Part shown: positions 1 to 13,000 of the stretch, in pieces
Numbering within the stretch: position 1 is the stretch's first letter
How the letters are laid out: every line of letters begins with the position of its first letter
Origin: Sphingobacteriales bacterium
GTDB taxonomy: Bacteria; Bacteroidota; Bacteroidia; Chitinophagales; UBA2359
DNA length: 64,000 nt
NCBI GenBank assembly: GCA_016700115.1
Contig: CP064999.1
Span: forward strand, 3,410,001-3,474,000
Reading direction: 5' to 3'
Notes under the pieces: model-generated
What the model saw: only the letters and a program-made list of their open reading frames with translations
Database searches by the model: none
Told to the model about the DNA's origin: nothing
Made by a program: the position numbers and the translations under genes

Positions 1-3000
1 AGTGAAGACCTGACCGGGTTGTTAGCAGGCACTTACGAGGTTACCGTAACAGATGGCAACAGTTGTACGGCGACCTTAAGCATTCCCATCGTTGAGCCAT
101 CCGCGTTAATCTTAAGCGAGACCCATACGGAAGTAGGGTGTTTTGGAGCAGCTACGGGAGCGATAGACCTGAGTGTTGCGGGCGGAACCCTGCCCTATAC
201 TCATAACTGGAGCAACGGGTCGACGGGAGAAGACCTGACCGGATTGGTAGCAGGCACTTACGAGGTGACAGTAACCGATGGCAACAGTTGTACGGCGACC
301 TTAAGCATCACCATCGTTGAGCCATCCACGTTAATCTTAAGCGAGACCCATACGGAAGTGGGATGTTTTGGAGCAGCCACGGGAGCGATAGACCTGAGTT
401 TGACGGGCGGAACCCTGCCCTATAGCTATAGTTGGAGCAACGGGTCGATGGGAGAAGACCTGACTGGGTTGTTAGCAGGCACTTACGAGATTACAGTAAC
501 CGACGGGAACAGTTGTATGGCGACCTTAAGCATCACCATCGTTGAGCCATCCGCCTTAATCTTAAGCGAGACCCATACGGAAGTGGGATGTTTTGGAGGA
601 GCCACGGGAGCGATAGATTTGAGTGTAACGGGTGGAACCCTGCCCTACACTTATAGCTGGAGCAACGGTTCGACTGGAGAAGACCTGACTGGGTTGTTAG
701 CAGGGACTTATGATGTTACGGTAACCGACGGCAACAGTTGTATGGCTACCTTAAGCATTACCATCACCGAGCCATCCGCCTTAACCTTAAGCGAGACCCA
801 TACGGAAGTGGGATGTTTTGGAGCAGCTACGGGAGCGATAGACCTGAGTGTAACGGGCGGAACCCTGTCTTATAGCTATAGCTGGAGCAACGGTTCGACA
901 GTTGAAGATTTGGGAAGTTTGACGACAGGAACTTACACGGTGACTGTAACCGACGGCAACAGTTGTACGGCGACCTTAAGCATTACCATCACTGAGCCAT
1001 CCGCGTTAATCTTAAGCGAGACCCATACGGAAGTGGGATGTTTTGGAGCAGCGACGGGAGCGATAGACTTGAGTGTAACGGGCGGAACCCTGCCCTATAG
1101 CTATAGCTGGAGCAATGGTTCGACGGGAGAAGACCTGACCGGATTGGTAGCAGGGACTTACGAGATTACCGTAACAGACGGCAACAGTTGTACAGCAAGT
1201 TTAAGCATCACCATCACCGAGCCATCCGCATTAACCTTAAGTGAGACCCATACGGAAGTGGGATGTTTTGGAGATGCAACGGGAGCGATAGACCTGAGTG
1301 TATTGGGTGGAACCCTGCCTTATAGCTATAGCTGGAGCAATGGTTCGACTGGAGAAGACCTGACCGGATTGTTAGCAGGGACTTACGAGATTACCGTAAC
1401 AGACGGCAACAGTTGTACGGCGACCTTAAGCATCACCATCACCGAGCCATCCGCGTTAATCTTAAGCGAGACCCATACGGAAGTGGGATGTTTTGGCGGA
1501 GCCACGGGAGCGATAGACCTGAGTGTATTGGGAGGAACCTTGCCTTATAGCTATAGCTGGAGCAACGGTTCGACAGTTGAAGATTTGGGAAGTTTGACGA
1601 CAGGAACTTACACGGTGACCGTAACAGACGGGAACAGTTGTATGGCGACCTTAAGCATCACCATCACCGAGCCATCCGCGTTAATCTTAAGCGAGACCCA
1701 TACGGAAGTGGGATGTTTTGGAGATGCAACGGGCGCGATAGACCTGAGCGTATCGGGTGGAACCCTGCCCTATAGCTATAGCTGGAGCAATGGTTCGACA
1801 GGAGAAGACCTGACCGGGTTGGGTACAGGCAGTTACCAGGTTACTGTAACCGACGGCAACAGCTGTACGGCGACCTTTAGCATCACCATCATTGAGCCAT
1901 CCGCCTTAATCTTAAGTGAGACCCATACGGAAGTGGGATGTTTTGGAGGAGCCACGGGAGCGATAGACCTGAGTGTTGCGGGTGGAACCCTGCCCTATAG
2001 CTATAGCTGGAGCAATGGTTCGACAGGAGAAGATTTGGGAAGTTTGACGATAGGAACTTTCACAGTGACTGTAACCGACGGCAACAGTTGTACGGCGAAC
2101 TTAAGCATCACTATCACCGAGCCATCCGCGTTAATCTTAAGTGAGACGCATACGGAAGTGGGATGTTTTGGAGGAGCCACGGGAGCAATAGACCAGAGTG
2201 TAACGGGAGGAACCCTGCCATATAGCTATAGCTGGAGCAATGGTTCGACGGGAGAAGACCTGACCGGAATGGTAGCAGGGACTTACAATATCACCGTAAC
2301 AGACGGCAACAGTTGTACGGCGACCTTAAGCATTACCATCACTGAGCCATCCGCGTTAACCTTAAGCGAGACGCATACGGAAGTGGGATGTTTTGGAGGA
2401 GCAACGGGAGCGATAGACCTGAGTGTAACGGATGGAACCCTGCCCTATAGCTATAGCTGGAGCAATGGTTCGACAGTTGAAGATTTGGGAAGTTTGACGA
2501 TAGGAACTTACACGGTGACAGTAACAGACGGCAACAGTTGTACGGCGACCTTAAGTATCACCATCGTTGAGCCATCCGCCTTAATCTTAAGTGAGACGCA
2601 TACGGAAGTGGGATGTTTTGGAGCAGCAACGGGAGCGATAGACCTGAGTGTAACGGATGGAACCCTGCCCTATAGCTATAGCTGGAGCAATGGTTCGACA
2701 GTTGAAGATTTGGGAAGTTTGACGATAGGAACTTACACGGTGACAGTAACAGACGGCAACAGTTGTACGGCGACCTTAAGTATCACCATCGTTGAGCCAT
2801 CCGCCTTAATCTTAAGTGAGACGCATACGGAAGTGGGATGTTTTGGAGCAGCAACGGGAGCGATAGACCTGAGTGTTGCGGGCGGAACCCTGCCCTATAG
2901 CTATAACTGGAGCAATGGTTCGACGGGTGAAGATTTGGGAAGTTTGACGACAGGAACTTACACAGTGACAGTAACCGATGGCAATAGTTGTACGGTGACC

Positions 3001-4023
3001 TTAAGCATTACCATCACTGAGCCATCCGCGTTAATCTTAAGCGAGACGCATACGGAAGTGGGATGTTTTGGAGCAGCAACGGGAGCGATAGACCTGAGTG
3101 TAACGGGCGGAACCCTGCTTTATAGCTATAGCTGGAGCAATGGTTCGACAAGTGAAGATTTGGGAAGTTTGACGATAGGAACTTACTCGGTGACAGTAAC
3201 AGACGACAACAGTTGTACGACGACCTTAAGCATCACCATCGTTGAGCCATCCGCCTTAACCTTAAGCGAGACGCATACGGAAGTGGGATGTTTTGGAGGA
3301 GCAACGGGAGCGATAGACCTGAGTGTAACGGGAGGAACTGTGCCTTTTAGCTATAGTTGGAGCAACGGTTCAACAAGTGAAGACCTGACAGGGTTGTTAG
3401 CAGGGACTTACGAGATTACGGTAACAGACGGTAACAGTTGTACAGCGACCTTAAGTATCACCATCACCGAGCCATCCGCGTTAATCTTAAGCGAGACCCA
3501 TACGGAAGTGGGATGTTTTGGTGGAGCCACGGGAGCGATAGACCTGAGTGTAACGGGCGGAACCCTGCCCTATAGCTATAACTGGAGCAACGGTTCGACA
3601 GGAGAAGACCTGACCGGATTGGGTTCAGGGATTTACGAGGTCACCTTAACAGACGGCAACAGTTGTATAGTGACCTTAAGCATTACCATCGTTGAGCCAT
3701 CCGCGTTAATCTTAATTGAGACTTATACTGAAGTAGAATGTTTTGGAGGAGCGACGGGCGCGATAGACCTGAGTGTAACTGGCGGAACCCTGCCCTATAG
3801 CTATAGCTGGAGCAATGGTTCGACGGGTGAAGACCTGACCGGATTGTTAGCAGGGACTTACGATATCACAGTAACCGACGGCAACAGTTGTACGGCGACC
3901 TTAAGCATCACCATCACTGAGCCATCCGTGTTAACCTTAAGTGAGACGCATACGGAAGTGGGATGTTTTGGAGGAGCCACGAGCGATAGACCTGAGTGTA
4001 ACGGGTGGAACTCTGCCCTATAG
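1..4023 (+). CDS. Giant SprB-repeat surface protein, segment 1 (5' end outside window)
   Basis: The frame is open from base 1, so the first ATG at 19 is internal to a repeat and is not the real start. It encodes about 18 tandem 75-residue units of the SprB repeat type found in Bacteroidota mobile gliding adhesins. Each unit carries the landmarks ETHTEVGCFG, GAIDLSV, SYSWSNGS, EDLTGL, VTVTDGNSC and SITITEPSA. There are two cysteines per unit, in GCFG and NSC. The frame ends at a TAG only because two G residues are missing near 3981: neighbouring units read gccacgggagcg where this one reads gccacgagcg. Reading continues in the next frame at once. It is most likely one gene with the following three segments, encoding an outer-surface protein exported by T9SS. 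Neither signal peptide nor promoter is in the window. Repeat identity is very confident; whether the frame break is biological is not known. Confidence 0.85.
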   Translation, partial: SEDLTGLLAGTYEVTVTDGNSCTATLSIPIVEPSALILSETHTEVGCFGAATGAIDLSVAGGTLPYTHNWSNGSTGEDLTGLVAGTYEVTVTDGNSCTATLSITIVEPSTLILSETHTEVGCFGAATGAIDLSLTGGTLPYSYSWSNGSMGEDLTGLLAGTYEITVTDGNSCMATLSITIVEPSALILSETHTEVGCFGGATGAIDLSVTGGTLPYTYSWSNGSTGEDLTGLLAGTYDVTVTDGNSCMATLSITITEPSALTLSETHTEVGCFGAATGAIDLSVTGGTLSYSYSWSNGSTVEDLGSLTTGTYTVTVTDGNSCTATLSITITEPSALILSETHTEVGCFGAATGAIDLSVTGGTLPYSYSWSNGSTGEDLTGLVAGTYEITVTDGNSCTASLSITITEPSALTLSETHTEVGCFGDATGAIDLSVLGGTLPYSYSWSNGSTGEDLTGLLAGTYEITVTDGNSCTATLSITITEPSALILSETHTEVGCFGGATGAIDLSVLGGTLPYSYSWSNGSTVEDLGSLTTGTYTVTVTDGNSCMATLSITITEPSALILSETHTEVGCFGDATGAIDLSVSGGTLPYSYSWSNGSTGEDLTGLGTGSYQVTVTDGNSCTATFSITIIEPSALILSETHTEVGCFGGATGAIDLSVAGGTLPYSYSWSNGSTGEDLGSLTIGTFTVTVTDGNSCTANLSITITEPSALILSETHTEVGCFGGATGAIDQSVTGGTLPYSYSWSNGSTGEDLTGMVAGTYNITVTDGNSCTATLSITITEPSALTLSETHTEVGCFGGATGAIDLSVTDGTLPYSYSWSNGSTVEDLGSLTIGTYTVTVTDGNSCTATLSITIVEPSALILSETHTEVGCFGAATGAIDLSVTDGTLPYSYSWSNGSTVEDLGSLTIGTYTVTVTDGNSCTATLSITIVEPSALILSETHTEVGCFGAATGAIDLSVAGGTLPYSYNWSNGSTGEDLGSLTTGTYTVTVTDGNSCTVTLSITITEPSALILSETHTEVGCFGAATGAIDLSVTGGTLLYSYSWSNGSTSEDLGSLTIGTYSVTVTDDNSCTTTLSITIVEPSALTLSETHTEVGCFGGATGAIDLSVTGGTVPFSYSWSNGSTSEDLTGLLAGTYEITVTDGNSCTATLSITITEPSALILSETHTEVGCFGGATGAIDLSVTGGTLPYSYNWSNGSTGEDLTGLGSGIYEVTLTDGNSCIVTLSITIVEPSALILIETYTEVECFGGATGAIDLSVTGGTLPYSYSWSNGSTGEDLTGLLAGTYDITVTDGNSCTATLSITITEPSVLTLSETHTEVGCFGGATSDRPECNGWNSAL

Positions 4024-7000
4024 CTATAGTTGGAGCAACGGTTCGACGGGAGAAGACCTAACCGGGTTGTTAGCAGGGACTTACGAGGTTACTGTAACAG
4101 ACGGGAACAGTTGTACGATGACCTTAAGCATCACCATCACTGAGCCATCCGCCTTAACCTTAAGCGAGACGCATACGGAAGTGGGATGTTTTGGAGGAGC
4201 GACGGGCGCGATAGACCTGAGTGTAACTGGCGGAACCCTGCCCTATAGCTATAGCTGGAGCAATGGTTCGACGGGTGAAGACCTGACCGGATTGTTAGCA
4301 GGGACTTACGATATCACAGTAACCGACGGCAACAGTTGTACGGCGACCTTAAGCATCACCATCACTGAGCCATCCGTGTTAACCTTAAGTGAGACGCATA
4401 CGGAAGTGGGATGTTTTGGAGGAGCCACGGGAGCGATAGACCTGAGTGTAACGGGTGGAACTCTGCCCTATAGCTATAGTTGGAGCAACGGTTCGACGGG
4501 AGAAGACCTAACCGGGTTGTTAGCAGGGACTTACGAGGTTACTGTAACAGACGGGAACAGTTGTACGATGACCTTAAGCATCACCATCACTGAGCCATCC
4601 GCCTTAACCTTAAGCGAGACGCATACGGAAGTGGGATGTTTTGGAGGAGCAACGGGCGCGATAGACCTGAGTGTAACGGGAGGAACTGTGCCTTTTAGCT
4701 ATAGTTGGAGCAACGGTTCAACAAGTGAAGACCTGACAGGGTTGTTAGCAGGGACTTACGAGATTACCGTAACAGACGGGAACAGTTGTACGGCGACCTT
4801 AAGCATTACCATCACTGAGCCATCCGCTTTAACCTTAAGTGAGACCCATATGGAAGTGGGATGTTTTGGAGGAGCCACGGGCGCGATAGATCTGAGTGTA
4901 TTGGGAGGAACCTTGCCTTATAGCTATAGCTGGAGCAACGGTTCGACAGTTGAAGATTTGGGAAGTTTGACGACAGGAACTTACACGGTGACCGTAACAG
5001 ACGGGAACAGTTGTATGGCGACCTTAAGCATCACCATCACCGAGCCATCCGCGTTAATCTTAAGCGAGACCCATACGGAAGTGGGATGTTTTGGAGATGC
5101 AACGGGAGTGATAGACTTGAGTGTAACGGGCGGAACCCTGCCCTATACTTATAACTGGAGCAATGGTTCGACGGGAGAAGACCTGACCGGGTTGGGTTCA
5201 GGCACATACGATGTGACCGTAACAGACGGCAACAGTTGTACGGCGACCTTAAGCATCACCATCGTTGAGCCATCCGCGTTAATCTTAAGCGAGACGCATA
5301 CGGAAGTGGGATGTTTTGGAGCAGCAACGGGCGCGATAGACCTGAGTGTAACGGGCGGAACCCTGCCCTATAGCTATAGCTGGAGCAATGGTTCGACAGT
5401 TGAAGATTTGGGAAGTTTGACGATAGGAACTTACACGGTGACAGTAACAGACGGCAACAGTTGTACGGCGACCTTAAGTATCACCATCGTTGAGCCATCC
5501 GCCTTAATCTTAAGTGAGACGCATACGGAAGTGGGATGTTTTGGAGCAGCAACGGGAGCGATAGACCTGAGTGTAACGGATGGAACCCTGCCCTATAGCT
5601 ATAGCTGGAGCAATGGTTCGACAGTTGAAGATTTGGGAAGTTTGACGATAGGAACTTATACGGTGACAGTAACAGACGGCAACAGTTGTACGGCGACCTT
5701 AAGCATCACCATCGTTGAGCCATCCGCCTTAACCTTAAGCGAGACCCATACAGAAGTGGGATGTTTTGGAGCAGCAACGGGAGCGATAGACCTGAGTGTA
5801 ACGGGTGGAACCCTGCCCTATAGCTATAGCTGGAGCAATGGTTCGACTGGTGAAGACCTGACCGATTTGTTAGCAGGCACTTACGAGGTTACGGTAACCG
5901 ACGGCAACAGTTGTACGGCGATTTTAAGTATCACTATCACTGAGCCATCCGCCTTAATCTTGAGCGAGACGCATACGGAAGTGGGATGTTTTGGAGGAGC
6001 CATGGGAGCGATAGACCTGAGTGTATCGGGTGGAACTGTGCCCTATAGCTATAGCTGGAGCAATGGTTCGACGGGAGAAGACCTGGCTGGGTTGTTAGCA
6101 GGGACTTACGAGGTTACGGTAACCGACGGGAACAGTTGTACGGAGACCTTAAGCATCACCATCACCGAGCCATCCGCGTTAATCTTAAGTGAGACGCATA
6201 CGGAAGTGGGATGTTTTGGAGGGGCCACAGGCGCGATAGACCTGAGTGTATCGGGTGGAACTGTGCCCTATAGCTATAGCTGGAGCAACGGTTCGACAAG
6301 TGAAGACCTGACCGGGTTGTTAGCAGGGACTTACGAGGTTACGGTAACCGACGGCAACAGTTGTACGGCGACCTTAAGCATCACCATCACCGAGCCGTCC
6401 GCGTTATTCTTAAGCGAGACCCATACGGAAGTGGGATGTTTTGGAGGAGCGACGGGCGCGATAGACCTGAGTGTAACGGGAGGAACTCTGCCCTATAGCT
6501 ATAACTGGAGCAACGGTTCGACGGGAGAAGACCTGACCGGTTTGGGTACAGGCAGTTACGAGGTTACCGTAACCGACGGCAACAGTTGTACGGCGACCTT
6601 AAGCATCACCATCACCGAGCCGTCCGCGTTAACCTTAAGCGAGACCCATACGGAAGTGGGATGTTTTGGAGGAGCCACGGGAGCGATAGACCTGAGTGTA
6701 ACTGGCGGAACCCTGCCCTATAGCTATAGCTGGAGCAACGGTTCGACAGTTGAAGATTTGGGAAGTTTGATGATAGGAACTTACACGGTGACCGTAACAG
6801 ACGGCAACAGTTGTACGGCGACGTTAAGCATCACCATCGTTGAGCCACCCGCCTTAACCTTAAGCGAGACGCATACGGAAGTGGGATGTTTTGGAGGAGC
6901 CACGGGAGCGATAGACCTGAGTGTAACGGGCGGAACCCTGCCTTATAGCTATAGCTGGAGCAACGGTTCAACGGGAGAAGACCTGACCGGGTTGTTAGCA

Positions 7001-10000
7001 GGCACTTACGATGTGACAGTAACCGACGGCAACAGTTGTACGGCGACGTTAAGCATCACCATCACCGAGCCATCCGCGTTAATCTTAAGCGAGACCCATA
7101 CGGAAGTGGGATGTTTTGGCGGAGCCACGGGCGCGATAGACCTGAGTGTAACGGGCGGAACCCTGCCCTATAGCTATAACTGGAGCAACGGTTCGACAGG
7201 AGAAGACCTGACCGGATTGGGTTCAGGGACTTACGATATCACCGTAACAGACGGCAACAGTTGTACGGCGACCTTAAGCATCACCATCACCGAGCCATCC
7301 GCGTTAACCTTAAGCGAGACGCATACGGAAGTGGGATGTTTTGGAGGAGCCACGGGAGCAATAGACCTGAGTGTTGCGGGCGGAACCCTGCCTTATAGCT
7401 ATAGTTGGAGCAACGGTTCAACAAGTGAAGACCTGACCGGATTGGTAGCAGGGACTTACAATATCACCGTAACAGACGGGAACAGTTGTACGGCGACCTT
7501 AAGCATTACCATCACCGAGCCATCCGCGTTAATCTTAAGCGAGACGCATACGGAAGTGGGATGTTTTGGAGGAGCCACGGGAGCAATAGACCTGAGTGTT
7601 GCGGGCGGAACCCTGCCTTATAGCTATAGTTGGAGCAACGGTTCAACAAGTGAAGACCTGACCGGATTGGTAGCAGGGACTTACAATATCACCGTAGCAG
7701 ACGGGAACAGTTGTACGGCGACCTTAAGCATTACCATCACCGAGCCATCCGCGTTAACCTTAAGCGAGACGCATACGGAAGTGGGATGTTTTGGAGCAGC
7801 CACGGGCGCGATAGACCTGAGTGTAACGGGCGGAACCCTGCCCTATAGCTATAACTGGAGCAACGGTTCGACAGGAGAAGACCTGACCGGATTGGGTTCA
7901 GGGACTTACGATATCACCGTAACAGACGGCAACAGTTGTACGGTGACCTTAAGCATCACCATCACTGAGCCATCCGCCTTAACCTTAAGCGAGACCCATA
8001 CGGAAGTAGGGTGTTTTGGAGGAGCGACGGGAGCGATAGACCTGGGTGTGACGGGCGGAACCCTGCCCTATAGCTATAGCTGGAGTAACGGTTCGACTGG
8101 TGAAGACCTGACTGGGTTGTTAGCAGGCACTTACGATGTTACGGTAACAGACGGCAACAGTTGTACGGCGATTTTAAGTATCACAATCACTGAACCATCC
8201 GCGTTAATCTTAAGCGAGACCCATACGGAAGTGGGATGTTTTGGAGGAGCAACGGGAGCGATAGACCTGAGTGTAACGGGCGGAACCCTGCCTTATAGCT
8301 TTAGCTGGAGCAACGGTTCAACAAGTGAAGACCTGACCGGGTTGTTAACAGGGACTTACGATATCACCGTAACAGACGGCAACAGTTGTACGGTGACCTT
8401 AAGCATCACCATCACTGAGCCATCCGCCTTAACCTTAAGCGAGACGCATACGGAAGTAGGGTGTTTTGGAGGAGCGACGGGAGCGATAGACATGGGTGTG
8501 ACGGGCGGAACCCTGCCCTATAGCTATAGCTGGAGTAACAGTTCGACTGGTGAAGACCTGACTGGGTTGTTAGCAGGCACTTACGAGGTTACGGTAACCG
8601 ACGGGAACAATTGTATAGCGACCTTAAGCATCGTCATCGTTGAGCCATCCGCCTTAACCTTAAGTGAGACGCATACGGAAGTGGGATGTTTTGGAGGAGT
8701 AACAGGAGCGATAGACCTGAGTGTAACGGGCGGAACCCTGCCCTATAGCTATAGCTGGAGCAACGGTTCGACGGGAGAAGACCTGACCGGATTGGGTTCA
8801 GGGACTTACGATATAACAGTAACAGACGGCAACAGTTGTACGGCGATTTTAAGTATCACCATCGTTGAGCCATCCGCGTTAATCTTAAGTGAGACCCATA
8901 CTGAAGTGGGATGTTTTGGAGGAGCAACGGGCGCGATAGACCTGAGTGTAACTGGCGGAACCCTGCCCTATAGCTATAGCTGGAGCAACGGTTCGACAAG
9001 TGAAGACCTGACCGGATTGGGTTCAGGGACTTACGATGTTACGGTAACAGACGGCAACAGTTGTACGGCGATTTTAAGTATCACCATCGTTGAGCCATCC
9101 GCGTTAATCTTAAATGAGACCCATACGGAAGTGGGATGTTTTGGAGCAGCAACGGGAGCGATAGATCTGAGTGTAACGGGCGGAACCCTGCCTTATAGCT
9201 ATAGCTGGAGCAATGGTTCGACGGGAGAAGACCTGACGGGGTTGTTAGCAGGGACTTACGAAATTACCGTAATCGACGGGAACAGTTGTACAGTGACCTT
9301 AAGTATCACCATCGTTGAGCCATCCGCGTTAACCTTAAGCGAGACGCATACGGAAGTGGGATGTTTTGGAGGAGCCACGGGAGCGATAGACCTGAGTGTA
9401 ACGGGAGGAACTGTGCCCTATAGCTATAGCTGGAGCAACGGTTCGACGGGAGAAGACCTGACCGGATTGGTAGCAGGCAGTTACGAGGTTACCGTAACAG
9501 ACGGCAACAGTTGTACAGCAAGTTTAAGCATCACCATCACCGAGCCATCCGCATTAACCTTAAGTGAGACCCATACGGAAGTGGGATGTTTTGGAGATGC
9601 AACGGGAGCGATAGACCTGAGTGTATCGGGTGGAACCCTGCCTTATAGCTATAGCTGGAGCAATGGTTCGACTGGAGAAGACCTGACCGGGTTGTTAGCA
9701 GGGACTTACGATGTTACGGTAACAGACGGCAACAGTTGTACAGCGACCTTAAGTATCACCATCACCGAGCCATCCGCGTTAATCTTAAGCGAGACCCATA
9801 CGGAAGTGGGATGTTTTGGAGCAGCCATGGGAGCGATAGACCTGAGTGTAACGGGCGGAACCCTGCCCTATAGCTATAACTGGAGCAACGGTTCGACAGG
9901 AGAAGACCTGACCGGGTTGGGTTCAGGGATTTACGAGGTCACCGTAACAGACGGCAACAGTTGTATAGCGATTATAAGCATCACCATCGTTGAGCCATCC

Positions 10001-13000
10001 GCGTTAACCTTAAGCGAGACGCATACGGAAGTGGGATGTTTTGGAGCAGCCATGGGAGCGATAGACCTGAGTGTAACGGGCGGAACCCTGCCCTATAGCT
10101 ATAGCTGGAGCAATGGTTCGGCGGGACAAGACCTGACCGGATTGTTAGCAGGGACTTACGAGGTTACGGTAACCGACGATAACAGTTGTATAGCGATTAT
10201 AAGCATCACCATCGTTGAGCCATCCGCGTTAACCTTAAGCGAGACGCATACGGAAGTGGGATGTTTTGGAGCAGCCATGGGAGCGATAGACCTGAGTGTA
10301 ACGGGCGGAACCCTGCCCTATAGCTATAGCTGGAGCAATGGTTCGACGGGTGAAGACCTGACCGGATTGTTAGCAGGGACTTACGAGGTTACGGTAACCG
10401 ACGATAACAGTTGTATAGCGACCTTAAGCATCACCATCACCGAGCCATCCGCGTTAACCTTAAGTGAGACGCATACGGAAGTGGGATGTTTTGGAGCAGC
10501 CACGGGCGCGATAGACCTGAGTGTAACGGGCGGAACCCTGCCCTATAGCTATAGTTGGAGCAACGGGTCGATGGGAGAAGACCTGACTGGGTTGTTAGCA
10601 GGCACTTACGAGATTACAGTAACCGACGGGAACAGTTGTACAGCAAGTTTAAGCATCACCATTACCGAGCCATCCGCCTTAATCTTAAGCGAGACCCAAA
10701 CGGAAGTGGGATGTTTTGGAGGAGCAACGGGAGCGATAGATTTGAGTGTAACGGGTGGAACCCTGCCCTACACTTATAGCTGGAGCAACGGTTCGACGGG
10801 AGAAGACCTGACCGGATTGGTAGCAGGGACTTACGAGATTACCGTAACCGACATCAACAGTTGTACAGCAAGTTTAAGCATCACCATTACCGAGCAATCC
10901 GCGTTAATCTTAAGCGAGACCCATACGGAAGTGGGATGTTTTGGAGGAGCCACGGGAGCGATAGACCTGGGTGTAACGGGCGGAACCCTGCCTTATAGCT
11001 ATAACTGGAGTAACGGTTCGACGGGAGAAGACCTGACCGGGTTGTTAGCAGGGACTTACGAGATCACCGTAACCGACGGCAACAGTTGTACGGCGACCTT
11101 AAGCATCACCATTGTTGAGCCATCCGCGTTAATCTTAAGCGAGACCCATACAGAAGTGGGATGTTTTGGAGCAGCAACGGGAGCGATAGACCTGAGTGTA
11201 ACGGGTGGAACCCTGCCTTATAGCTATAGCTGGAGCAACGGTTCGACGGGAGAAGACCTGACCGGATTGGTAGCAGGCAGTTACGAGGTGACCGTAACCG
11301 ACATCAACAGTTGTACGGCGACCATAAGTATCACCATCGTTGAGCCATCCGCCTTAATCTTAAGCGAGACCCATACAGAAGTGGGATGTTTTGGAGGAGC
11401 CACGGGAGCGATAGACCTGAGTGCAACGGGTGGAACCCTGCCCTACACTTATAGCTGGAGTAATGGTTCGACGGGAGAAGACCTGACCGGGTTGGTTTCA
11501 GGCACTTACGATGTTACGGTAACCGACGGCAACAGTTGTATGGCGACCTTAAGCATCACCATCGTTGAGCCATCCGCCTTAACCTTAAGCGAGACCCATA
11601 CGGAAGTGGGATGTTTTGGAGCAGCGACGGGCGCAATAGACCTGGGTGTAACGGGTGGAACCCTGCCTTATAGCTATAGCTGGAGCAATGGTTCGACAGT
11701 TGAAGATTTGGGAAGTTTGACGACAGGAACTTACACGGTGACAGTAACAGACGGGAACAATTGTACGGCGACGTTAAGCATCACCATCGTTGAGCCATCC
11801 GCGTTAACCTTAAGTGAGACGCATACAGAAGTGGGATGTTTTGGAGCAGCTACGGGAGCAATAGACTTGGGTGTAACGGGCGGAACCCTGCCTTATAGCT
11901 ATAACTGGAGTAACGGTTCGACGGGAGAAGACCTGACCGGGTTGTTAGCAGGGACTTACGAGGTTACCGTAACCGACAGTAACAGTTGTACGGCGACCTT
12001 AAACATCACCATCGTTGAGCCATCCGCGTTAACCTTAAGTGAGACGCATACGGAAGTGGGATGTTTTGGAGCAGCCACGGGAGCGATAGACCTGAGTGTA
12101 ACGGGCGGAACCCTGCCCTATAGCTATAGCTGGAGCAACGGGTCGACGGGAGAAGATTTGGGAAGTTTGACGATAGGAACTTACACAGTGACCGTAACAG
12201 ACGGCAACAGTTGTATGGCGACCTTAAGCATTACCATCACCGAGCCATCCGCGTTAATCTTAAGCGAGACCCATACTGAAGTGGGATGTTTTGGAGGAAC
12301 GACGGGAGCGATAGACCTGAATGTAACGGGCGGAACCCTGCCCTATACTTATAGCTGGAGCAATGGTTCGGCGGGACAAGACCTGACCGGGTTGTTAGCA
12401 GGGACTTACGATGTTACGGTAACAGACGGCAACAGTTGTACGGCGATTTTAAGTATCACAATCACCGAGCCATCCGCGTTAATCTTAAGCGAGACCCATA
12501 CGGAAGTGGGATGTTTTGGAGCAGCCACGGGAGCGATAGTCCTGAGTGTAACCGGAGGAACTCTGCCCTATAACTATAACTGGAGCAATGGTTCGACAGT
12601 TGAAGATTTGGGAAGTTTGACGACAGGAACTTACACGGTGACAGTAACCGACGGGAACAATTGTATAGCGACCTTAAGTATCACCATCGTTGAGCCATCC
12701 GCGTTAACCTTAAGCGAGGCCCATACGGAAGTGGGGTGTTTTGGAGCAGCGACGGGAGCGATAGACCTGAGTGTAACGGGTGGAACCCTGCCTTATAGCT
12801 ATAGTTGGAGCAACGGTTCGACAGGAGAAGACCTGACCGGATTGGTAGCAGGGACTTACAATATCACCGTAACCGACGGCAACAGTTGTACGGAGACCTT
12901 AAGCATCGTCATCGTTGAGCCATCCGCCTTAACCTTAAGTGAGACGCATACGGAAGTGGGATGTTTTGGAGGAGCCACGGGAGCGATAGATTTGAGTGTA

